This document shows positions 20,831-32,409 of a DNA stretch of 62,000 nucleotides, piece after piece. The notes beneath the pieces were generated by a model that was not told where the DNA came from, ran no database searches, and saw only the letters and a list, made by a program, of their open reading frames with translations. The stretch covers positions 41,397,368 through 41,459,367 of the forward strand of contig CM055103.1 of the NCBI GenBank assembly GCA_029204225.1, written 5' to 3'. The stretch comes from Diphasiastrum complanatum. Taxonomy: Eukaryota; Streptophyta; Lycopodiopsida; Lycopodiales; Lycopodiaceae. The position numbers and the translations under genes were made by a program. Numbering within the stretch: the stretch's first letter is position 1; each line of letters starts with the position of its first letter.

Positions 20831-21275
20831 GAAAATCAGATCTGAAAATTGAATTTTTCATAAAGCTTAATTAGTTTTCCATTTCTAGACACTAGTTTCA
20901 TGGATTTGGAGATCTAGAAGAGTGAGAAATGTGAAAAAAAAAAAATTCTTTTGAAATGACAAATGGAAATGGAATTGGAATGGGAACTTTATGTAAACAT
21001 TAGCTTAGATTTGTTAATTGAAGTTTACATAAAGATTTGGTTTTCATTTTTGCTTTGGATTAAGGCAAATGTAGCTTGTTGTTGTTTTTTTTTCTTAAGC
21101 TTGCATTGAGCTTGCAAATAGTAGGTTTGGATTGAGCTTACAAACAGTAAGATTGAATGAGTAGAAGTAAATGCTTTTTATTTGCATTGGATGTAAGAAT
21201 TGAAGCATTTCTATCATTCTAATTTGAGCACTTGTTGTTGTATTTGCATAATAGAAAAAACATACAAACAACCCC
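20831..21275. other. AT-rich noncoding DNA
   Basis: Similarity to the T family fades after about 20815 ('aagtggtctcccacttg'). The rest is A/T-rich with homopolymer runs and no recognisable feature. Confidence 0.5.
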
Positions 21276-21279
21276 AATG

Positions 21280-22240
21280 GATCAAACCAATGAAAACCCA
21301 ACATTTGATCTATCAAACCCATCCAATGTGGCACAAGCTCTTGAACTTTTATACCAACAGATTCAAGCCACTAATAAGCAGCTTCTTGAAACTAATCAAA
21401 GAAATCAAGTTAGCCAATCAAAAGATGAATGTAGTTCCAAAATACTTTGATGACACACCTAAGCCACCTAGGGGTCAACAACCTAATGAGCAGAAAAAAA
21501 AATTTCAATTTAAGAGGAAGGATAGGGAAGATGTTAGTGAAACACATCCCAATTCCAACAATCCTAAGAAAACCAAGAAAAACTTTAAAAACCTTCAAGG
21601 TGGCATTGATAAAGCTGAACCTCATAAGAAAAACATGTGTTTCAAATGCAATGGCGAGGGTCACCTTGCACGTGATTGCATAAAAAAACAAGCTTCAATG
21701 TCAGGTAATCTATCTCGAAGTAACGAGATGAATGTTTGTTTTCTTAGTTCTTTAGTTTTTTGACCTAATGATCTTATTTGCATTAAAGGTAAAGTTAATG
21801 ATCAAGTTGTTAATGTTCTTTTTGACACGGGATCCACTCATAACTTTATTAATGTAGATTTGGAGCAGACGCTAAACCTTCCTACCAAAAACAGTGAGAA
21901 AAAATACCGTGTGACAATGGCATCGGAAAGTGATTCCGATTTGATGGGTTTTGTTGTTCCTAATGTAGAATTGCACATTCAGGATTATTCTGAAAAACTA
22001 GAATTCCATGTTGTTGCATTAGCCAATTAGATATTGTTCTCGGGCAACAATGGCATTTTGATAAGAACAAGCCATTGAGAATTGATTTTGTTGAAAAATC
22101 TTTATCTTTTATGCATGAGAATTCTTTAATTAAGATCATGGCTAATTAAAGTGTTGACACTAAAAATGTTAATTCTTATTCTAAACATGAACTTAATTCT
22201 ATTATAAATAATTCTGATTTTAAAGTTTATTCAGTGTGCA
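21280..22240 (+). pseudogene. gypsy gag (C-terminus) and protease fragment
   Basis: A short gag N-terminal piece (MDQTNENPTFDLSNPSNV, from 21277) lacks most of the capsid. In another frame there is a Lys/Asn-rich stretch and an intact CX2CX4HX4C zinc knuckle, CFKCNGEGHLARDC (about 21640-21681). After a stop the aspartic protease reads VNVLFDTGSTHNFINVDL (active-site DTGS, about 21805-21858). A protease-RT linker follows with stops from about 22028 (DIVLGQQWHFDKNKPLRI in another frame). RT and later domains are absent; the reading fades near 22240, where copia leader sequence begins. Non-functional. Confidence 0.85.
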
Positions 22241-22259
22241 TTCAATCGAACACCGTTTG

Positions 22260-24268
22260 ACAAACAGATTGAAGCATCAGAGTTCTAGCAGTAGGGCGAT
22301 CTCAAAGCAAGAGGATAGGCCTGTCAGAACACTGTGAATTGGAAGCTAAGAAGAGATTTGTGTGAAAAACCCTATTCTGGGGTTTGGGAGCACAAAATCA
22401 GAGATTTTTCTCTATTCTGAACCGTTTTGCAAGCTGTAAAAACCCAGAGGAGGGCGTCCTAGCAATGCGAATCAGGTCTGAAGTGGCCGTGGACAGCCGC
22501 ACTTTAGTCGTGAAGCAATTAGAATACTTTGGTGGCAGCCATAGCTACAGTTCGTGTAAGAGAGAGAGTCGGAGGAGGTCACGGGTCTGTTCGTGCGAGA
22601 AACCAAGGCAAACACGTAGTGCTTTGGAGTGGACAGCATTTGCAAGAGTTTCCATTAGTGCACAGAAGTGCTCAGAACCATTGGATAAAGAACTTTTAAG
22701 ATCGATGGTTGAGATCGCGCTACCCAGGAGGGATATCCACAGTTGGATCATAATCGACCATTGGATGGAGTCTGAAGGGTTGTTGAAGAGGGCCCTGAAG
22801 AAGTGAAATGCATTTTGGCCTTCAACTTCATTAAAAATTTTCAAAGTGAAAGTTAAGTTGGGTCCCTTCACAAGTGAAGAGTGAAGTTTCTTCAAAGTGA
22901 GGAAACAGTTCAAAAACAAGGAAAATCCCTATTTTTGGGTCCTTTGCCCGTTTTGTCCCAAACGAAAGGCTATAACCTCCAAACGAAGGGCACCCGGACT
23001 GTACCTACAAGTACGGTACAACAAAACAGAGAGATTGCAGTGGAGAAAGTGTTCGGTGTGCACCAAAAGTGATTTCACCATTCCATTGGGCACGTAGTTG
23101 GGAGTTGACGATTGAGTGCATTTCGGAAAGCGATGTCGATTTGGCTTTCAAATTGGTGTAAAAGCGGCGAGTGGCCTGGTAAGGGAAAAAGTGCAGGTCA
23201 TTATTTTCAACTTCTGACATCACAGTTGGCCTTGACATACTGTTTTTAGCCTACGATAGAAGTTTCAAGCAGTTTTGCATTGGCAAACATGGGAGAGTCC
23301 ATTTTGAGTGAAAGTAGCAAATGGACAGGATTTCCAACTATGCAATGTGGAAATTCAAAATGAAAAACATAATGATGGAGAAAGACGTGTGGGAAGTCGT
23401 CACAGGTGATGAGAGAAGGCCGCCAAATGAAGCGGATATCAAAGTGTTCGACAAAAAGATGAGGAAAGCTTTGACCTTCATTAACTTGTCAGTGAAGGAT
23501 CACATCACTACCCACATTTGTGATTTTGTTACACCCAGAAAGGCATGGGATGTGCTAAAGGAGCAGTTCGAGATGTCAAATCCGTCAAGAATCATGTTTC
23601 TGAAGTCAAAGCTGAATAGTGCCCGAATGGAGCAAGGAGAGCACATTTAGACGTACATGACCAGAATCAAGACAATGAGGGATGAACTGCATTCTATTGG
23701 TGAGCGCATACGTGATGTGGAGCTGGTGCACAATGCATTGTACGACATTGCAGAACCCTATCAGATGTTTGTGAGCAGAATAACATCAAGAGAAAGATTG
23801 CCAACCTTTGATGAGCTCACATGAATCTTGATGCAGGAAGGGCAAGGGCAAGAAGAAGTCTAAACAGCAATTTGCCAAGTCTCAGGAGGATGAGGGATCT
23901 TCCAGTAAGACCAAGAAAAAAGGCAAGTGCTTCCATTGTGGTAAAAAGGGCCGTTGGAAGAGTGAATGTCGCAAATTCCTGGCGGAACAAGACAAGGGGA
24001 AACCAAAGCAAGTAGGTAACCTTGTCGATGAGGGTGAGATTGAAGACCCTAGCATCTTCATATCTGCATTGTCAACTAATCAAGATGATCAAGCGTGGTA
24101 TATTGACTCGGGAGCCACAAGACACATGACAGGTAACAAGAGTTGGTTTAGTAGCTTGAAAGTGTTGGATAGTGGAACGTCCGTTTCACAAGCAAATGGT
24201 GAGGTGTGCAAGATCAAGGGGATAGGCACTGTTTCAATCCAATTACTTGATGGCAAAAGTAGGATTTG
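22260..24268 (+). mobile_element. Ty1/copia element 2, gag-protease remnant
   Basis: The leader (about 22280-23280) is homologous to those of copia 1 and the minus element, including the word 'cacccggactgtacctacaag' region near 22990. It is followed by gag and protease, then abrupt loss of similarity at about 24268, where an A-rich tandem array starts. No LTR is recognisable at either end. Confidence 0.75.
23290..24268 (+). pseudogene. copia gag and protease
   Basis: Gag begins near the ATG at 23289 (MGESILS) or continues from ISNYAMWKFKMKNIMMEKDV. Landmarks INLSVKDHITTHICD and LKSKLNSARMEQGEHI are followed by a stop at 23648, then RIKTMRDELHSIGERIRDVE and RITSRERLPTFDELT-stop. The zinc knuckle (about 23929-23970) reads CFHCGKKGRWKSEC: the metal-binding His of CCHC is Arg. 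The protease keeps QAWYIDSGATRHMTG (24093-24137). Stops plus the lost His mean no functional nucleocapsid. Confidence 0.85.
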
Positions 24269-24960
24269 TAAAAAATTCCAAAAAAACACCATTTTATATA
24301 AACAATCTCTAAAAAACAAAAAACTAGAAAAAACATTAAAAAAATTGAAAAAACCTTAAAAAAAACAAAATAATGTCAAAAAAATAAATTTTTGAAAAAA
24401 AAAAAAATCATAGAAAAAAAAAACAAAATAGAGTAATAAATAAATAAATTTTTGAAAAAACCAAAAAATAACATAATTTTTTTGAAAAAATCTTAAAAAA
24501 AATAAAATAGTGTCAAAAAAAGTAATTTTTTGAAATAACATAAAAGAAATCATAAAATAAAAAAAAACAAACAAAATAGTGTCAAAAAAATAAAAATTTT
24601 GGAAAAACAAAAAAGAAAACATTAAAAAATCATAGAATAAAAAAACAACAAAATAGTGTCCAAAAAAATAAATTTTTGACAAAACCAGAAAATAACATTA
24701 AAAAAAATCATAAAATAAAAAGAAATTAAATAGTATAAAAAAATTAAATTCTAGACAAAAAACAAAAAATAACATTAAAAAAATGAATACATCAAACAAA
24801 CTAAAATGGTGTCAAAAAAACTAAATATTCAAAAAATAAAAAATAAACATGAAAAAATAAAAAATAAAATAGTGTAAAAAAGAAAACTTAATTTTTAAAA
24901 TAAAAATCTAAAAAAATAACATAAAAAAATGATAGTACAAATGGTTGTAACTTGTAAGAA
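24268..24960. repeat. A-rich tandem array, ~75-bp period
   Basis: The word 'aaaatagtgtcaaaaaaa' (with variants) recurs near 24365, 24429, 24505, 24576, 24650, 24728, 24805 and 24868, a spacing of 63-78 bp. Between copies are similar 'aaatttttgaaaaaacc' and 'acattaaaaaaatcataa' words. About eight degenerate units. The minus-strand Phe-rich frame is only a translation of poly-T. Confidence 0.8.
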
Positions 24961-25214
24961 ATTAGATATTAAAAAAAAATGAATAAAAAGAAGAAAAAAT
25001 GGTTAAAAATGGTGTTAAATCTTAAAAGAATCGTAATACAAACTTGAATCCTCTAAAAATCTTAAAATCCTACAAAAAAAATCTAGAAAGCGTTGAAAGG
25101 ATTTAACCTTAATTAGAAAAACATAAAAAGTGGAATTGTAAACTAGTAAAAGACCTTAAATAAATACAAAAATAATAATAATGACAAGATAAAAAGTCCA
25201 CAAAACATTTAAAA

Positions 25215-25425
25215 AAGTCAAGGACTAGGGGCTACGGACTAAGGGACAAGGGCTAGGGTTATAGGCTAAGGGCCTAGGGGCAACGACCTAGGGGTAAGGG
25301 CCAATGGCTATAAATTAAGAGCGAAATGCTAAGGCTAAGAGCCTAGGGGCAAGGGCCAACGACTATGGGCTAAGGGCTACGAGTTAAGGGCCACTGACTA
25401 AGGGCCAAGAGCTAAGAGCTAAGGT
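25215..25425. repeat. degenerate CTAAGGG(C/A) minisatellite
   Basis: Short units such as 'ctaaggg', 'ctagggg', 'caagggcc' and 'gctaaggg' follow one another for ~210 bp. This is G-rich on the plus strand and resembles, but does not equal, the plant telomere repeat TTTAGGG. Confidence 0.75.
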
Positions 25426-25687
25426 TTCATAATTTTGTTACAGTCTCATAATTTTGTTTATTATACAAATTTGTTATAATTTCATAATTTTGCTAATTAT
25501 ACTTCCAATAGCATTGCAAATCCTAACATAAAGTGTACCTATGATTTTTTTCACGGTCTGAACATGGACTGCTCGAGAGAAGATGCTCCAGTTGTTTTAT
25601 TTTAAAGAAGTGGTTGCATTTGGAAATGTCTTAACTACTAAATCAAGTGAAACATGTTTTTTCAGATAAGTTGGTACGGATAAAAGT

Positions 25688-26852
25688 GTGGTTCTAACTT
25701 CACATGTGTTTAAAATAGAATGTCTTTTGTCATACTCTCACGACGATTTTGATCGCCTAGGAGACGTTTACAACTATATTTCCATCGATGTCATTGCAAA
25801 AACAATCTTGTGGGATAATGTAGATATTCTCAAAATGAATGAACTCGTTCTTGCCAAGTGTCCATTATACAACATTGATGACTGTATAGATTTTGAAAAG
25901 GTAGTAGTTTTCACTGCTAAATTCAAAGACTACTATCTCAGTGCAAAAAACTTGCTTGTTATCTTGAAGGTGACTTCAATTACAACAGAAGGAAATATTG
26001 TGAATGCCATGACAGATGACGGAGACCTTTTCTACATGCAAAATCAAACAATGATTTGGTGTTTGTCAAAGCTATCTTTGCACTCTAAAAAGAGAAAACA
26101 TGTATCATTTACTGAACCATTAAGTGAGTGCTTTACGTATTATTCTAAATGTTCAAGTAGGAACAACATGAAGAAAATGTTGGGCCATCCTTGTGGTTCA
26201 AAGGGATAGCATCCAAAACATGTCAAGAAGATCAGTAGATGTAAAAAATAGATCCGCTGATTGTAATACAACAATATCAAGTAACTATAACTCGGATATT
26301 TTGACAGGAATTGAAGATATTTCTCAAGGTCGTAATATGTCAAGATCAAGTAACTATAACGCGGATATCTTGGTAGGAATCGAAGATATTTCTCATGATC
26401 GTAATGTGTCAAAAACAAGTAGCTATAATTCAGATATCTTGATAGATGTCGAGGATGTGGTCACTTGCACTAATATATCTGCATCAGCATATAACTTGGA
26501 TATTCTTACAAGTGTGGAGGATATTGGAGAGGCTCTTCATAATAACAAAAATAAAAGACATCATTCTGAAATTAGCATTCAAACAAAACGTATATCGAAA
26601 TTGCCATTTTTTGCAAGTGCAAATGCATCCACCCGACGTAATTCAGATTTTTTGGAATTCGATTTCGATGAACATGATTACACATGCAACATATTACATG
26701 ATGCTAATATGACAAACAATCCTGCAAGATCGAGATGGTCACAAGCAGACGAATTTTTGGAAGATCTACAAAGAGAGCCTCAAGTAGATTCAACATCCTT
26801 TTTTGAAACCACTTACTGGAATGTGGAGACAAATTTTTTTCATGATTTTTGA
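25688..26852 (+). pseudogene. unrecognised gene with four 23-residue repeats, one frameshift
   Basis: Two overlapping frames. 25688-26209 covers 173 codons (IECLLSYSHDDFDRLGDVYN, VFTAKFKDYYLSAKNLLVIL), has no ATG at its start and is probably entered from an upstream exon. 26193-26852 covers 219 codons, first ATG at 26220. The second holds four tandem 23-residue units (26277-26537) with the core YN-S/A-DIL-x-G-I/V-EDI, then a basic and Asn/acidic tail ending FFHDF-stop. No membrane span or known domain was recognised. Long open frames and a gap-free repeat suggest recent coding. A single +1/-1 shift near 26190-26209, a missed intron, or two genes are all possible. Confidence 0.4.
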
Positions 26853-27434
26853 TCACTAAGATCCTATATGTCCCTTTAATCTTTGGTTATGAATCACAAC
26901 ACATCCAACACCATTGACAATGTAGAAATCTCACATCTACTGCACTTAGAAGATGCCAACACAATAAGATCTTGATCAAACAACATATGTATGATAAAAT
27001 GAAGTTTCTGGCCCTACGATAGCAGTATTATAATAGTTCACACATGTGGATTCAATACACAACATACAATTCCGTTCTACACACATAATTGCAAGATATC
27101 AACACTATAGTGCACCAATGAGTATAGAACCCCAAAGAGAACTCATGTATAAGCATGAATGAGAGTAGAGAGAGAGAGAATGTATCTCTTCCCATCAGCG
27201 GCTTGTACATTATTTATAGCTGGTCGTTGACCTATTTGGATGTCCTTCTCCAAGCTTATCATCAATAGGAAAGTTCTAGATCTATTTCAAACCCTAGATG
27301 TAAATGGACTTGATTCAATGTACCAAACATTCAAATTTGTATATTCCCAAACTCAACCTACCTACTTTTTCCACACTTTCCAAAAGTGGTAATTCAAATG
27401 AACTTAGACTAAAATATCCTCAAAATATTTATCT
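26853..27434. other. noncoding flank, no gene recognised
   Basis: AT-rich with a short (GA) run at 27164-27178 and a TATA-like 'tatttatagc' at 27211. No frame above 60 codons with a recognisable motif. Confidence 0.45.
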
Positions 27435-28235
27435 CTAACCCACAGCACAACGTCAAGTGCAGTAAGACAAGACAACAGAATTGCTCTCCCACAAACTGTA
27501 TATTCACATTGATAAGCAAGTACAAAGATAAAGTTGCTTAAAAGCACTCAAAGGGCTCGTAAAAGGAAGACAACCCGATAATTCTAGAACTGAGCACACG
27601 TGGTGCCGTCAAAATTAGAAAGCACTATATAAGTCGATCATTGCTATCTTAACTCTCTCCCTCAATGATCAACGTCTCTCTTTATTTTAAAGTTTACTCT
27701 ATTCATGGAACATATCTCCATGATAGTATTACAAGTAAAGGCTTTTTACATAACCAAATCTAAGCCAAGTTTGGCTCTAAAAGTTTCAAACTTTCTTTAC
27801 ATAAAGCTTTCGTAAATATATCAGCAATTTGTAACAATGTAGAACAGTGTGCAATACTTATATCTTCAGATTGTAGCTTTTCACGCACAAAGTGATATTT
27901 TACCTCAATATGTTTTGATCTCGCGTGAAAGATAGGATTCCAATTGTATTCCACTTTGGCTGTCACAAAAAATAACAGTAGGATTTACCTGCTTCATGCC
28001 AATCTCACGTAATATCTTACACAGCCAAATAGCTTCTTGGGTGGCAAAACTTAACGCTTTATATTCGGCTTCTGTAGAAGAAAGAAAAATGGTGTCTTGC
28101 TTCTTGCTAGACCATGAAATACAACCACTACCAAAATTGAAGGCATAACCTTTTGTTGACTTTCTATCACAAGACCCCCTCTTATTGATTGCATCATAAG
28201 AATTAGAAACCTCATGAACATTAGAAGCCATGAAA
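27435..28235 (-). mobile_element. Ty1/copia element 3, 3'-end fragment
   Basis: Minus strand: RNase H C-terminal half (GYAFNFGSGCISWSSKKQDT, SSTEAEYKALSFATQEAIWL, about 28160-28010). After a frame change comes FHARSKHIEVKYHFVREKL and LLQIADIFTKAL (27966-27760). Then a 3' untranslated stretch, a purine-rich tract 'gagggagagag' (27672-27662 in reverse) and an LTR (27655-27435) truncated before its last ~60 bp. Its 3' coding part is close in sequence to 48785-49240. It starts where it meets the plus-strand copia element 4 near 28240. Confidence 0.85.
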
Positions 28236-28239
28236 AAAA

Positions 28240-28985
28240 TCATGAGTACCTTCAACATAAGGATGATTGAAGTACTCTCTTTCTTCAAACAAGAACTTCT
28301 ACTCAATGATATAGGAAATGACTCATATGATATTTCTACCAAGTTCAAGACATTTTGTTATGCAAATGGGATCAAGAGGGAGTACACAAGCCCAAGGACA
28401 CCACAACAAAATGGAGTGGTCAAGAGGCAGAATAGAACCTTATGTGAAGGTGCCAAACCCCTTGAGGTTATGTGCAAATCTTCCTAAGTCCTTTTTGGAT
28501 CAAGATTAATTTTCTATGTAGTAGATGGCCGAGTGTGGTATTGGATGGAAACCCTTTTGAGATGTTGTTTGGTAGAAGGCCGAGTGTCAAGTTTTTCAAA
28601 ACTTTTGGATGAATTTGCTATATCAACATCAATCTTGATGATAGGACAAATGAGGACCCATCTTCAAGAAAAAGGCATTTTTGTTGGTTATAGTGAGGAA
28701 AGCAAGGCTTACAAAGTTTTTATTCCTTCAACTAAGAAAGTGGTCATTGGAAGAGATGTCATTTTTGATGAGGAAAACTTTCCAAAAGTGTCTTCAAGTG
28801 GTGGTGTGAATGTTGGATCTACCATTTTTGTTGATGACATTGTTGATAATACTTTGGATGTTGATGTTGAAGAGCCTACTTCTAGTCAAAAGCCAAGGAG
28901 AACATCAAAGCAAAGGCAACAACCTTTGAGACTTACTTATGATGAACAAGATAAGCAAGTTGTTGTAAAAACTATGCTTTCCTAA
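28240..28985 (+). pseudogene. copia integrase C-terminal region
   Basis: FCYANGIKREYTSPRTPQQN followed by GVVKRQNRT (about 28352-28436) is the third catalytic region of the DDE core. The expected Glu (GVAERKNRT in relatives) is Lys here, so the catalytic Glu is lost. After stops, an open frame 28533-28985 contains KGIFVGYSEESKAYKVF and GRDVIFDE, the typical copia segment between integrase and RT. The first two Asp residues of the core are deleted. Confidence 0.85.
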
Positions 28986-29012
28986 CCTCTTTTGATGAAC
29001 CTACATGTGTAG

Positions 29013-29780
29013 ATGAAGCAAGACAAAAAGAGGAGTGGATCCAAGCAAATGGATCTTGAGTATCAAGCTCTTATGAAGAATGACACATGCAGATTGGTGG
29101 AACTTCCAAAGGACAAGAAGACTATTGGATGCAAGTGGATCTTCAAAGTGAAGACAAACCATGACGGATCAATCAACAAGTACAAAGCAAGGTTGGTGAC
29201 AAAAGGATATGCACAAGAGTATGAAATTGACTATGATGAGACCTTTGCACCCTTGGCAAAGATGGTAAGCATTCGAGTCATTATTTCACTTGTGACACTT
29301 TTTGGATGGGATCTATGGCAATTGGACACCACAAATGCGTTTTTGAATGGTGATCTTGAGGAGGAGGCGTTTATGGATCAACCCAAGGGCTACATTTCAC
29401 ATGGCAAGCCTAATCATGTGTGTTTTCTACAAAAGAGTTTGTCTGGTCTTAAGCAAGCACCAAGGAGTGGATATGCTAAGCTTAACACTTTTCTACTTTC
29501 TAAAAATTTCAAGATGAGTGAGTATGATCATTCACTTTACTATAGATTTGCTGGAAATGATGTTATCATTCTTCTAATCTATGTGGATGATATCATTTTG
29601 AGTGGAGGTAACAAACAAGATATTGATGATATCCAGATGGCACTAAAAAAAGAGTTTGATGTGCATGGTCTTGGTCTTTTGCATTATATATTGGGAAGAA
29701 AAGTATTTAAAACTTCTCAACTTCATTTCATTTGTCAAGAGAAGTATGCTTATTCTATTCTAAAAAGATTTCATATGTAG
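29013..29780 (+). pseudogene. copia reverse transcriptase
   Basis: 255-codon frame: GCKWIFKVKTNHDGSINKYK, RLVTKGYAQ, TFAPLAKM, QLDTTNAFLNGDLEEEAFM (first catalytic Asp region), SLSGLKQAPRSGYAK and the active site LLIYVDDIILSGG (about 29575-29610). The catalytic YVDD is intact. The frame ends at a stop at 29780 just where RNase H begins in a frame one base over, so one indel near 29770 separates the two. A non-ATG start shows this was part of a longer polyprotein. Confidence 0.92.
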
Positions 29781-30559
29781 ATGCAAAGTCTTGTGATACA
29801 CCAATGGAGTCAAATGTGAAGCTCACTATAAGAGGTAATGAAAGATCCTTTGAGGACATTACTCTCTATAGGAAGCTAGTTGGTTCAATCATATATCTAA
29901 CCATCACAAGACCTGATCTTAGCTATTGTGTTGGTAGCATAAGTCAATTCATGCATGATCCTAGTGTGGAGCATTGGAAACTAGACAAGAGGATATTGAG
30001 ATACATCTTGGGAGCTAGAGATTTTGGCATTGTTTATGGAGGATCATCACCTAACTTGTATGGATTTTCAGATTTGGACTTTGCTGGAGATCAAATGGAT
30101 AGGCAATCCATAAGTCCACATGCTATTTTCATAGGTGATGAAGCTATGTCAAAAAAAAAAGCTACAATCTCATTGTCATGTAGTGAGGCCGAGTACAGAG
30201 CTCTTACATCTTGTACAAAGGAGATGCTATGGATCAAAAGGATGGTTATGGATTTTCACTTGCTGGATTTTTCAGAGAGTCCAATCTTTTGTGATAACCT
30301 TTCAGCCCAAAGATTGGTAAGTTATCCTATTTTTCATGCAAGGAACATGCATATTGAAGTGGCTTATCATTTTGTCGGAGAACAAGCCATGTCAAAGGAG
30401 ATGGAGCTTCAACATGTTTCTTCCAGGGAGTGTGTGGCCGATATCTTCACCAAAGCATTGGAAAAAGACTTGTTTATGAAGCATAGAACATCACTTAGAG
30501 TTCTATCTAAATCTATGCTAAAACTAGTTGAAGAGGGAGTGCAAAAAAATGTCAACTAG
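29732..30559 (+). pseudogene. copia RNase H
   Basis: 275-codon frame. PDLSYCVGSISQFMHDPS and HWKLDKRILRYILGA (connection), then GFSDLDFAGDQMDRQS (first Asp), SCSEAEYRALTSCTKEMLW (Glu) and IFCDNLSAQRL (Asp), with HIEVAYHFVGEQ and VADIFTKALEK at the end. All acidic catalytic positions are readable. It lacks only the single-base connection to RT. This is the best-preserved retroelement domain of the plus strand. Confidence 0.92.
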
Positions 30560-30599
30560 TTAATCTGGTTATTTGGCCAACATGAAATTTTAACTTAGA

Positions 30600-32400
30600 G
30601 AGTCCGTAGCTCATTTTCTCAGATTTGTATGTGAAGGAAATAGCGGATTCCCCTTGGATATTGTCAAAGGTTGCATGATATTGGAATGCATAGTGTATCT
30701 TGTCTTAATCAGCAGTTATAGTTTGTTAATCAACAACTACAATGTGCAAAAGATGTTGCCCCATGAGAGACATTATACATATATTTCAATATTTTTAAAT
30801 CGCTTGCAAGGTGCCACTGAATTTGAAAACTTCCATGCTCTTCGAGAGTAAGCTTTTCACTCTCCAAATGTCTCTTTATAATCTCGGCATAATTTATCCA
30901 TGAGAATATCGATGAAAGTATTTTATGGTCCTCTTTCAAGACCTGTAGACTAGCAAAAAATGCATGACATCTTAATAAAAACTAGCAATGTATTCAATGT
31001 TGATAACGATACTTAAAAAGAAAATTATTTGAAAAGTATACCTGGAATGCAGCCAATCACCATATGTGATTTTTCGATTGAACGCCATCGGTAAATGAAA
31101 TTCTAGAATAAGCAATTCTCCTAATTTCGGAATCATCACATGCACCTTGTATCACATTTGCATGCAAGTAACTTTGAAACTTATTCAAAACAATCTCAGC
31201 AATTTCTTTTTTCATTTTTTCAAATCGAGCATTTTTTGTCATCGTCTTTGCTGACTTTCTCGGTAAAACATGCCTTAGAGATTCTCCAATGCATGAACGA
31301 CCTATTAAAGAGTTCTTTTCCTCCAAACATGATCTGCAACAAACATTTAAAACTCAAATTATATTTAATAATTTGATAATGCATATTATCAATTGCAAAT
31401 CAAACTTAAATGACAAATACAAATCAAATAAACTATTCATAAGAAAACATACTTAAATGTTCGAATCCTTGTTTTCTAATTGCCACTATGTGTGGATAAG
31501 TCATCAATATTTTTCATCGGTATGCTCTTTTTTTTCCTTTTCATCATTGCCTATTTTTAAACCTATATATCAACAACAGATTTTAGATTGTCGAATCACA
31601 ACTTCTCCATGGATTCTAGCATATCTTGGTTTGAGCCTCGAAGACTAGTGATTGTAGCATTAAACTTTGATATAACATGCTTGAGTGCATTGTTTTTAGC
31701 ACTAGTGTGTTGCACACAATGAAGATCCATCTCTTTGCATGAAGGATTGCTACAATTGGAATTTGGGACGACCAACAACACGAGAAGTAGAAGCCTCAAG
31801 TAGTGTGCTGCCAATTCCATTAAAACATGTTCACGTATGCACATTGCATGCTGAGGTTCATATTATTGAAAAACTTATTTATCTGTATATTCTCTTTGCA
31901 TGGAATATAACACCGGAGTCTTTGGCTAAAGCAGCTATTAAGAGGTTGGAAGAAGTTCTTTCAAAGGCAGGACTACATAAAGGGAATATTTCTCTTGATA
32001 TCTTGGTTTTCTATGTGTAGAATGTGGTTTTAAGACTGATCTTGCTTCCACACGTGTGAAGGACACTATTGTACCGTTGTTGTATTAAAGGGATAGTACC
32101 ATACTATATTTTCATGCTTATGATCAGATCTTAGTGATTTATGCAATTCTAGTTGCTAAATTTGATGATTTCTATCTTGTAGATAAAACTAAATGTGCAT
32201 CCAAATTTGGTCAAGATCTTAGAGATCCATTGAATGTATTATTTTGGATATGTATTTTTCACAATCAGCACATGCAACTTCTTGGAATGAGACATATTTG
32301 TCTCATCATCACATCAACTGTCTGATTCCCTGAGGTAATCTTTCCATGAACAAGATCAGGATGCTATTCTAGGACACTACCAGGGTTGCAACTACCTCAC
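30600..32400. other. unassigned region with short frames
   Basis: Contains a minus frame 31326-31057 (KMKKEIAEIVLNKFQSYLHA, basic and helical), a minus frame 31844-31596 and a plus frame 31739-32020 (PIPLKHVHVCTLHAEVHIIE, ESLAKAAIKRLEEVLSKAGL). These look protein-like but have no recognised domain, no consistent order and no clear splice structure. They could be fragments of one degraded DNA transposon. Confidence 0.3.
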
Positions 32401-32409
32401 AACCTCTTC

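Larger units (their letters stand above)
28240..30560 (+). mobile_element. Ty1/copia element 4, integrase to RNase H
   Basis: Plus-strand pol fragment from a distinct copia lineage (its RT differs clearly from the minus element at 49-51 kb). Parts: integrase C-terminal portion, linker, RT and RNase H. No LTR, PBS, gag or protease recognised on either side. A purine-rich 'gaagagggagtgc' at 30530-30542 near the stop may be the remains of the polypurine tract. Confidence 0.88.

Noticed and set aside
24356-24682. Phe-rich minus-strand frame of 108 codons resembling a membrane protein
   Set aside because: Translation of the A-rich tandem array.
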